Shown here one piece after another: positions 58,208 to 64,000 of a DNA stretch of 64,000 nt. This DNA is from Mycolicibacterium chlorophenolicum (GTDB taxonomy: Bacteria > Actinomycetota > Actinomycetes > Mycobacteriales > Mycobacteriaceae). The notes under the pieces are model-generated. The model was not told where the DNA came from and did not search any database. It saw only the letters and a program-made list of their open reading frames with translations. The translations under genes and the position numbers were made by a program. Position 1 is the stretch's first letter. The number at the start of each line of letters is the position of its first letter. The stretch lies in NCBI RefSeq assembly GCF_001044235.1, contig NZ_JYNL01000010.1, forward strand, positions 120,900 to 184,899. Direction: 5' to 3'.

Positions 58208-59986
58208 TCAGGTGGCGCCCTCGCGTTCGGCCCGGGCGGCGTCGAGGAGCTCCCGCGCGTGCGCGCGCCCGCTGTCGGACTCGCCGAGGCCCGCCAGCAT
58301 CCGGGCCAGCTCGGCCACCCGGTCGTCGTCGTCGAGACGGCGCACCCCGCTGGACTTCGCCCGGGCCTTGGTGCCCGCCGTTTCTCCCTCGATGACCAGG
58401 TGCGCGTCGGCGTAGGCGGCCACCTGGGGCAGGTGCGTCACGACGATCACCTGATGCGTGCGTGCCAGTCGCGCGAGCCGACGGCCGATCTGGACGGCGG
58501 CCCGTCCGCCGACGCCGGCGTCGACCTCGTCGAAGACCATCGTGGTGCCCTCCGTCGACACGGCGAGCACCACCTCGAGCGCGAGCATGACCCGGGACAG
58601 CTCACCGCCGGAGGCGCTCTTGTGCAGCGGCAGCAGGTCCGACCCGCCGTGCGCGGCGAACCCGAATTCCACGGCGTCGACCCCGTCGCGGCCGGCGTGC
58701 ACGGTGTCACCCGAGGCCAGCGTCAGCGGCGCGCTGTCGTCGGGACGCGCCGGCAGCGGACCGACGGAGATCATGAACTGGGCGCCGGACATCGCCAGCC
58801 CGGACAGCTCCGCGGTCACCGCCTTCGACAAGCCTTTGGCCGCTTTGACCCGGACCTTGGTCAGCTCCGCGGCGGCGGCGGCCACGGCGCCCTGGAGTTC
58901 GTCGACGCGGCGCGCGAGGCCGGCTAACGCCTCCTCGGACACGTCGAGCTGGGCCAGGCGCTCACGCGACGTGCGCGCCCACTCCAGCACCCCGTCGATG
59001 TCCGGGGCGTACTTGCGCGTCAGCGTACGCAGCTCGGCCTGCCGGGCCAGCTTGCCCTCCAATGTGCTTGCATCGCTGGGCAATTCGGAGAGGAACCCGC
59101 CCAGCTCTGCCGACACGTCGGTGAGCACCGTCAGCGCCGTGTCGAGCTGGCCGGCCAGCGCCTTGAGCGCCGCGTCGTCGGTGTTCTCCAGCGCCGTCCG
59201 GGCCTGGCCCACCGAGTCGGCGGCCGAGAACCCCTCGCCCGCCCCGTCGTCGCTGATCCCCGACAGCGCGGCGCGCGCGGTCTGCACCGCCTCGCGCAAC
59301 GCGTCGAGCTCCGACAGTCGCCGGATGTCGGACACCAGCGACTCGTCCTCTCCGGGTCGCGGCGCGATGACGTCGATCTCGTTGAGGCCGAACTGGAGCC
59401 GGTCGGCCTCCTGCGCGAGTTCACGGGCGCGGCGCCGCCGTTCGTCGAGATCACGCCGGGCCGAGAGCCACTCCTCGCGCAGCGAGCGGTAGCGCTGCAG
59501 CTGCGCCGACACGTCGGCGTACCGGTCGAGCGCGGCGCGCTGCTGGTCAGGGCGCATCAGGCGCAGCTGATCGTTCTGGCCGTGCAGCGTGAGCAACTCG
59601 CTGGTGAACTCGCTCAGCGACTTCGCGGGCACGCTCCGGCCGCCCAGGTAGGCCCGCGACGGCCCGTCCCGGCTCACCGAGCGGGCGGCGATCACGCTGC
59701 CGTCGTCGTCGCGTTCGGCCCCCGAGGAGTCCAGGATGTCGTCCACCTGCGTGACCACCGCGTCGCCCAGATCGTCGGTCACGAACCGCCCCTCGACCAC
59801 GGCCTTGACCGAGCCCGACCGCACCCGGGCCGGATCGGCACGTGCGCCGCCGAGCAGGTGCAGGCCCGTCACCACCATGGTCTTGCCGGCACCGGTCTCC
59901 CCGGTCAGCACGGTCAATCCCCCGTCGAACTCTGCGGTCGCGACGCTGATGGCGCCCAGCGACTCGATCCGAATCTCGGCTAGCAC
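58208..59986 (-). CDS. recN: DNA repair ATPase RecN
   Basis: A 592-residue SMC-like repair protein: Walker A GETGAGKTM near 34-42, long coiled coil (about 150-370), ABC signature SGGELSRVMLALEV and Walker B TMVFDEVDAGVGG. RecN acts in double-strand-break repair. GTG 59986 shares one base with the nadK stop (TAGTG), so they are coupled. Ends about 90 bp before steA. Confidence 0.96.
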   Translation of the reverse strand: MLAEIRIESLGAISVATAEFDGGLTVLTGETGAGKTMVVTGLHLLGGARADPARVRSGSVKAVVEGRFVTDDLGDAVVTQVDDILDSSGAERDDDGSVIAARSVSRDGPSRAYLGGRSVPAKSLSEFTSELLTLHGQNDQLRLMRPDQQRAALDRYADVSAQLQRYRSLREEWLSARRDLDERRRRARELAQEADRLQFGLNEIDVIAPRPGEDESLVSDIRRLSELDALREAVQTARAALSGISDDGAGEGFSAADSVGQARTALENTDDAALKALAGQLDTALTVLTDVSAELGGFLSELPSDASTLEGKLARQAELRTLTRKYAPDIDGVLEWARTSRERLAQLDVSEEALAGLARRVDELQGAVAAAAAELTKVRVKAAKGLSKAVTAELSGLAMSGAQFMISVGPLPARPDDSAPLTLASGDTVHAGRDGVDAVEFGFAAHGGSDLLPLHKSASGGELSRVMLALEVVLAVSTEGTTMVFDEVDAGVGGRAAVQIGRRLARLARTHQVIVVTHLPQVAAYADAHLVIEGETAGTKARAKSSGVRRLDDDDRVAELARMLAGLGESDSGRAHARELLDAARAEREGAT

Positions 59987-60909
59987 TACTGCCCGCGCCA
60001 CCCTGTGACGGGCAACCGGAACTTGCGCACCAGCCGGTCGGCGAACGGCGCGCTGTCCAGCCGCACCCATTTCAGCGGAGTGCCGCAGCGGGTCACCTCG
60101 AGGCGGCCACCGGCGGGCAGCACCATCTCGCGGCGGCCGTCGCAGAACACCAGCGCGTCATGGCCGCTGGCCTCGATCTCGATGGCGATCAGCGCGTGCG
60201 GGCTGGTCACCATCGGCCGGGCGAACAGGGCGTGCGCGTTGTTGGGCACCACGATGATGGCCTCGAGGTCCGGCCACAGCACCGGGCCGCCCGCGGAGAA
60301 CGCGTACGCGGTCGAACCGGTCGGGGTCGAGACGAGCATCCCGTCGCATCCGAACGACGACACCGGCCGGCCGTCCACCTCCAGCACGACGCCCAGCACA
60401 CCGAGCCGCGGCCCCTTCTCCAGGCTGGCCTCGTTGAGCGCCCAGCCCCGGTCGAGCAGTTCGCCGCCGGCCCACACGGTCACGTCGAGCGTCATCCGCT
60501 CCTCGACGCGGTAGTTGCGCCGGATGATGTGGTCGAGGACGGTGTCGATCGAGTCGGCCTCGGCTTCGGCGAGGAACCCGATCTTGCCGAGGTTCACCCC
60601 GAGCACCGGGATCTCGACATTGCGGGCGAGCTCGGCGGCCCGCAGGAAGGTGCCGTCACCGCCGAGCACCAGCACCAGCTCGCATCCCTCGGCGGCGCGC
60701 TGATCGGCGTCGACGACCTCGATCTCGACGCCGAGGGCGCGCATGTCGTCGGGCGCCAGATGCAGGGGCCCGCGGTCGACGGCCTCTGCGGAGAGCACCC
60801 GCAGCCCGATCCCGTTGTCGCTCAGCACTTTCTCCACCCGGCGTGCGACGTCGGTGGCCTCTTCGCGGCCGGTGTGCACCACCAGCAGGATGGTGCGTTC
60901 GAGCGTCAT
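59986..60909 (-). CDS. nadK: NAD kinase
   Basis: A 307-residue NAD kinase making [15 protein letters not shown] near 78-88, [28 protein letters not shown] (the glycine-rich second motif). ATG 60909 overlaps the tlyA stop (ATGA). Conserved in the tlyA-nadK-recN block (Rv1694-1696). Confidence 0.97.
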   Translation of the reverse strand: MTLERTILLVVHTGREEATDVARRVEKVLSDNGIGLRVLSAEAVDRGPLHLAPDDMRALGVEIEVVDADQRAAEGCELVLVLGGDGTFLRAAELARNVEIPVLGVNLGKIGFLAEAEADSIDTVLDHIIRRNYRVEERMTLDVTVWAGGELLDRGWALNEASLEKGPRLGVLGVVLEVDGRPVSSFGCDGMLVSTPTGSTAYAFSAGGPVLWPDLEAIIVVPNNAHALFARPMVTSPHALIAIEIEASGHDALVFCDGRREMVLPAGGRLEVTRCGTPLKWVRLDSAPFADRLVRKFRLPVTGWRGQ

Positions 60910-61715
60910 TGGGGACCCTCCTCGACGGCACGGTGGATCGCGGCGGCGAGCGCGTCGCCGTGCAGGGGATCCGTCGTGTCGGCTCGTAGATGCAGGAAGT
61001 ACTCGACGTTGCCGGCCGGGCCGGGCAACGGACTGGCGGTGACCGCGACGGCCGACCAGCCCAGCTCGGCCGCCCGTTCGGCGACCGAGCGGACCGCGTC
61101 GGCGCGCAGCAGCGGGTCGGAGACCACCCCGCCGGCGCCCACCCGGTCCTTGCCGACCTCGAACTGCGGCTTCACCATGGGAACGATATCCGCGCCGGCA
61201 GACGCGCACGCAGTCAGCGCGGGCAGCACGGTCGCCAGCGAGATGAACGACAGGTCGGCGACGATCACCTCGACCGGTCCGCCGATGGCCTCGCCGGTGA
61301 GCTCGCGGACGTTGGTCCGCTCCATCACCGTGACCCGCTCGTCGGTGCGCAGCGCCCACGCCAGCTGTCCGTAACCGACGTCGACGGCCACCACCTCAGC
61401 CGCCCCGCGGGCGAGCAGGACCTCGGTGAACCCGCCGGTGGAGGCGCCCGCGTCGAGGCAGCGCCGGCCCGCGACATCGACACCGAACGCGTCGAGCGCG
61501 CCGATCAGTTTGTGCGCCCCGCGCGACACCCAGGACGGTTCGCCGGCGTCGTCCACGGTCAGGTTCGCGCTGACTTCGATGGCCGTCGCCGGTTTGGCCG
61601 CCCGCATGCCGTCGATACTGACCCGTCCCGCCCCGATCAACTCGGCGGCCTGCTGGCGGGAGCGCGCGAGACCGCGCCGGACCAGCTCGGCGTCCACACG
61701 AGCGCGCCGCGTCAC
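60906..61715 (-). CDS. tlyA: rRNA 2'-O-methyltransferase TlyA
   Basis: A 269-residue S4-domain methyltransferase: N-terminal S4 ([20 protein letters not shown]) and FtsJ-like SAM domain ([20 protein letters not shown], then [24 protein letters not shown]). Methylates 16S and 23S rRNA; loss gives capreomycin resistance in M. tuberculosis. Gene intact. Confidence 0.96.
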   Translation of the reverse strand: MTRRARVDAELVRRGLARSRQQAAELIGAGRVSIDGMRAAKPATAIEVSANLTVDDAGEPSWVSRGAHKLIGALDAFGVDVAGRRCLDAGASTGGFTEVLLARGAAEVVAVDVGYGQLAWALRTDERVTVMERTNVRELTGEAIGGPVEVIVADLSFISLATVLPALTACASAGADIVPMVKPQFEVGKDRVGAGGVVSDPLLRADAVRSVAERAAELGWSAVAVTASPLPGPAGNVEYFLHLRADTTDPLHGDALAAAIHRAVEEGPQ

Positions 61716-61720
61716 GCGGA

Positions 61721-61876
61721 TCAGCCCTTCTCGACCGATTCCAGCGCGCGCACCAGCACGTCGTGCGCCTCGTCCAGGCGCGCGGCCACGGCATCCAGGT
61801 CGGCGGCCGTGGGCTCGGTCGGCTCGCCCAGGAGTTCGGCGACCTGGGCGCGGATCTGCTCGGGGTCGGTACTCAT
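61721..61876 (-). CDS. Small conserved protein (Rv1693-like)
   Basis: A 51-residue helical, acidic protein from ATG 61876 (MSTDPEQIRAQVAELLGEP, ending AHDVLVRALESVEKG). A GTG at 61888 would add four residues. It lies 5 bp before tlyA and 13 bp after the HAD gene, matching the tiny gene seen here in M. tuberculosis. Function unknown. Confidence 0.8.
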   Translation of the reverse strand: MSTDPEQIRAQVAELLGEPTEPTAADLDAVAARLDEAHDVLVRALESVEKG

Positions 61877-61889
61877 GTCGTGGTTCACG

Positions 61890-62906
61890 CTAGTCGATGG
61901 CGTCCGACAGCAGCGACCACCGCCGAGCGGCCTGTCGGGCTGCGTCGTCGGCCGCGACGATCGGCCGGCGGCGCACGGGCTCGTCCGCCGCCCAGACGGC
62001 GGCGGCGATCGCCCGGACGACGGACAGGGCGTCGCCGGAATCGGTGCCGGTGGAGTGCACCGAGACCGCATCGTCGTCGACCTCGACGCGCCACGCCGGA
62101 TGTGGCCCGACGCGCAGGGTGTCGGCGTCGTCGGTCAGCGCGCGGAGGTCCTCGGCGAGCAGCTGCGGGCGCTCGTCGGGAACCGCGAAGATCGCGTCCT
62201 CGGCGTTGTTGACGCCCGACAGCACCATCAGGCTGGGCAGTTCGGCGGCGTTGGCGCCGGCGATATCGGTGTCGAGCCGGTCCCCGATCACCAGCGGTGA
62301 CTCGAAGTGCCCGCGCGCCAACGCATTCGTCATCAGGACCGGCGACGGCTTGCCGGCGACCTGCGGCTCCTGGTCGGTGGCGGCGCGCAGCGCGGCGACC
62401 ATGGACCCGTTGCCGGGCAGCAGTCCCCGCTCCGAGGGCAGCGTCTTGTCCACGTTGGCGGCGATCCACAGCGCCCCGGCCCTGATCGCCAGCGCCGCCT
62501 CCGCGAGCGCGGTCCACGCCGTGTCCGGGGAGTGGCCCTGCACGACGGCCACCGGCTCGTCGGCGAACTCCCGGACCGGCGTCAGGCCGACGCTGCGCAC
62601 CTCCTCGGCCAGCGCATCCGTGCCCACGATGAGCACTTTCGCGTTGTCCGGGAGCTGGTCGGCGAGCAGCCGTGCCGCGCTCTGCGCACTGGTCACCACA
62701 TCGTCGGGTGCGGCGGTGAAACCGAGCTCGCGCAGATGGTCGGCGACCTGGGTGGCGTCGCGGGAGGCGTTGTTCGTCACATACAGCACCCGGGACTGCA
62801 CGGCGGCGAGCGTGTCGACCGCACCGGGGGTGGGTTCGCGGCCGCGGAACACCGTGCCGTCGAGGTCGAGCAGCAGGCAATCATGCTGCTGCGCAAGGCT
62901 GCTCAT
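61890..62906 (-). CDS. HAD-IIA hydrolase, glycerol-3-phosphate phosphatase-like (Rv1692)
   Basis: A 338-residue HAD superfamily phosphatase: motif I LLLDLDGTVFRG near 12-23, motif II LYVTNNAS, motif IV PLVIGDRLDTDIAGANAA, with a C2-type cap. A C-terminal extension of about 80 residues follows the HAD core. The M. tuberculosis orthologue Rv1692 is reported to dephosphorylate glycerol-3-phosphate. ATG 62906 is preferred over 62957. Confidence 0.92.
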   Translation of the reverse strand: MSSLAQQHDCLLLDLDGTVFRGREPTPGAVDTLAAVQSRVLYVTNNASRDATQVADHLRELGFTAAPDDVVTSAQSAARLLADQLPDNAKVLIVGTDALAEEVRSVGLTPVREFADEPVAVVQGHSPDTAWTALAEAALAIRAGALWIAANVDKTLPSERGLLPGNGSMVAALRAATDQEPQVAGKPSPVLMTNALARGHFESPLVIGDRLDTDIAGANAAELPSLMVLSGVNNAEDAIFAVPDERPQLLAEDLRALTDDADTLRVGPHPAWRVEVDDDAVSVHSTGTDSGDALSVVRAIAAAVWAADEPVRRRPIVAADDAARQAARRWSLLSDAID

Positions 62907-62907
62907 G

Positions 62908-63735
62908 TCAGGACAGCTCCGTGATGCGCTCTTCGGCGTCGGTGATGCCGTCGGCATCGGCTGCCGCGGCCTTCAGGAACCACTGCAGGGCCTCGTCGTT
63001 GCGGTCGAGCGCCAGCAGGGTGTCGGCGTAGGCGTAGAAGAGCCGGGCTGCGGTCTGACCGGTGCGCGACGGATCTAGCTGCGGCGTGGACAGCACCGCG
63101 AGCGCCTGCTCGTGCTGACCCAGATCCGAGCGGGCCCCGGCGACCACGATCCGCAGTTCGTCGGCGTCGTCGCCGGTCAGTTGTGCGGCCTCGGGGCTGC
63201 GGGCCAGTTCGATGGCCCGCTCCGGCCGGCCGACGCCGCGTTCGCAGTCGGCGATCAGCGCGAGAAGCGGTGATTTGCTGCCCATTCGGCGGGCCGCCCG
63301 CAGTTCGGCGAGTGCCTGCGCCCAGTCCCCGCACGCGTAGGCGGCGATGCCGACGGCCTCGCGCACCGCGGCGATCCGTCCGGAGCGAGCGCGGGCTGCG
63401 CGGGCATGCTCGAGCGCAGCCTCGGGATCCTCGTCGAGCAGCTCGCCGGCGGCGACGAGATGACGCGCCACGGCGTCGGCGGTGGCCCGATCGAGGGTGG
63501 TGAGTTCGCCCCGGATCTCCGGGGAGAGTTGGCGGGCTTCGATCTCGGCGGGAATCGGCGGGCCCGCTGGAGTTTTCGTGTCGTCGTGGGTGCGCGGCTG
63601 GGTGGGCCGGGCACGCTGAGGTCCCGACGTGCGCGGCGCCGAGCGCTGATCGCGCCGCGGCCCCTGCCTGTTGCCGGCCGAACCGCCGCGCTGGGGCCGG
63701 CGGTCGCCGCGGCCGTCCTGATTGTCGTGGGACAC
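62908..63735 (-). CDS. TPR-like repeat protein (Rv1691-like)
   Basis: A 275-residue protein from GTG 63735. About 80 N-terminal residues are a Gln/Arg/Pro-rich, low-complexity basic segment; the rest is TPR-like helices (EAVGIAAYACGDWAQALAEL; LFYAYADTLLALDRNDEALQ). Such proteins act as protein-binding scaffolds. It stops 1 bp before the HAD gene and is the first gene after the rrn terminator. The start is uncertain because no ribosome-binding site is seen. Confidence 0.78.
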   Translation of the reverse strand: MSHDNQDGRGDRRPQRGGSAGNRQGPRRDQRSAPRTSGPQRARPTQPRTHDDTKTPAGPPIPAEIEARQLSPEIRGELTTLDRATADAVARHLVAAGELLDEDPEAALEHARAARARSGRIAAVREAVGIAAYACGDWAQALAELRAARRMGSKSPLLALIADCERGVGRPERAIELARSPEAAQLTGDDADELRIVVAGARSDLGQHEQALAVLSTPQLDPSRTGQTAARLFYAYADTLLALDRNDEALQWFLKAAAADADGITDAEERITELS

Positions 63736-63808
63736 GACAAAAAGGATACGGCCAAAAAGTCCGACGCCACAATTGACGAATTCATTGGCCAATTGCTGCG
63801 AAATAGGA

Positions 63809-63839
63809 AATCGCCCCCCGCGAAATGCGGGGGGCGATT
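63809..63839 (-). terminator. Terminator of the rRNA operon
   Basis: A perfect 13-bp hairpin (AATCGCCCCCCGC at 63809-63821 with GCGGGGGGCGATT at 63827-63839), 5-nt loop, followed on the minus strand by TTCCTATTT. It lies 9 bp after the 5S 3' end. Confidence 0.88.
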
Positions 63840-63847
63840 CCAAATGG

Positions 63848-63963
63848 TGTTCGGCGGTGTCCTACTTTTCCACCCGTGTGGGTAGTATCATCGGCGCTGG
63901 CAGGCTTAGCTTCCGGGTTCGGGATGGGTCCGGGCGTTTCCCTGCCGCTATGGACCGCCGTAA
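63848..63963 (-). rRNA. rrf: 5S ribosomal RNA
   Basis: Read on the minus strand from TTACGGCGGTCC to CCGCCGAACA, 116 nt closely match mycobacterial 5S rRNA, including GGGAAACGCCCGG, CCCGAACCCGGAAGC and GGTGGAAAAGTAGGACACC; the ends pair (GGCGGT with ACCGCC). The 23S gene should lie beyond the window's right end. Confidence 0.95.
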
Positions 63964-64000
63964 CTTTATTCACTCGTTTTTGAGTGTGAATCTGTGAGTT

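Overview
The window is a high-GC actinobacterial chromosome segment, best read as a non-tuberculous, rapidly growing Mycobacterium/Mycolicibacterium. Supports: an MmpS/MmpL pair, a DUF732 secreted protein, a 13E12-type DUF222-HNH protein, furA-katG, UdgX, a monomeric isocitrate dehydrogenase, and on the right the gene order parA-scpA-scpB-pseudouridine synthase-cmk-der and xerD-NUDIX-pyrG-mctB-steA-recN-nadK-tlyA-small ORF-HAD phosphatase-TPR gene. That order matches the M. tuberculosis Rv1691-Rv1713 neighbourhood from memory. The end of an rRNA operon (5S, minus strand) closes the window.

Layout. 1-4.0 kb: MmpS end, MmpL, DUF732 and a methyltransferase in one rightward unit. 4.0-30.4 kb: housekeeping, stress and envelope genes (ACAD-like enzyme, two DUF7159-like membrane proteins, two M15-like secreted proteins, Tex, UdgX, a PhoU with a SigF-like promoter, a GT4 glycosyltransferase, a STAS/ATPase regulator, katG/furA, an acyltransferase, Icd2, a permease, a secreted phosphatase, DMT exporters). 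30.4-32.5 kb: a decayed AraC gene and a divergent MarR/DMT-exporter pair. 32,639-42,891: an integrated ~10.25-kb element. 42.9-46.4 kb: tRNA-Pro, an FeS-type photolyase and two TauE/SafE permeases. 46.4-63.7 kb: the conserved core clusters above. 63.8 kb: rrn terminator and 5S rRNA.

The element is the standout. It is bounded by a perfect 45-bp repeat of the 3' part of tRNA-Pro(GGG) and carries a tyrosine integrase beside the rebuilt tRNA, an excisionase-like HTH protein, a replication protein whose own gene holds five ~22-bp iterons and a perfect actinobacterial DnaA box, a WhiB-like protein, an HNH nuclease, a small-terminase-like protein and a complete-looking large terminase. No portal, capsid, tail or lysis gene is visible. 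This gene content suggests a replicating, packageable phage satellite (PICI-like), broadly comparable in size and layout to the M. tuberculosis phiRv elements, rather than a complete prophage. At the left end it also carries a second tyrosine recombinase, a candidate HEPN-type RNase (R-x4-H motif, lower GC) and two small ORFs, a possible anti-phage cargo block.

How it would work (inference): Int and the HTH/Xis act on att sites flanked by GGCGGTA arm repeats, the Rep protein and host DnaA fire the iteron origin, and TerS/TerL/HNH redirect a helper phage's capsids to element DNA. All calls are made by reading the sequence; no database search was run.
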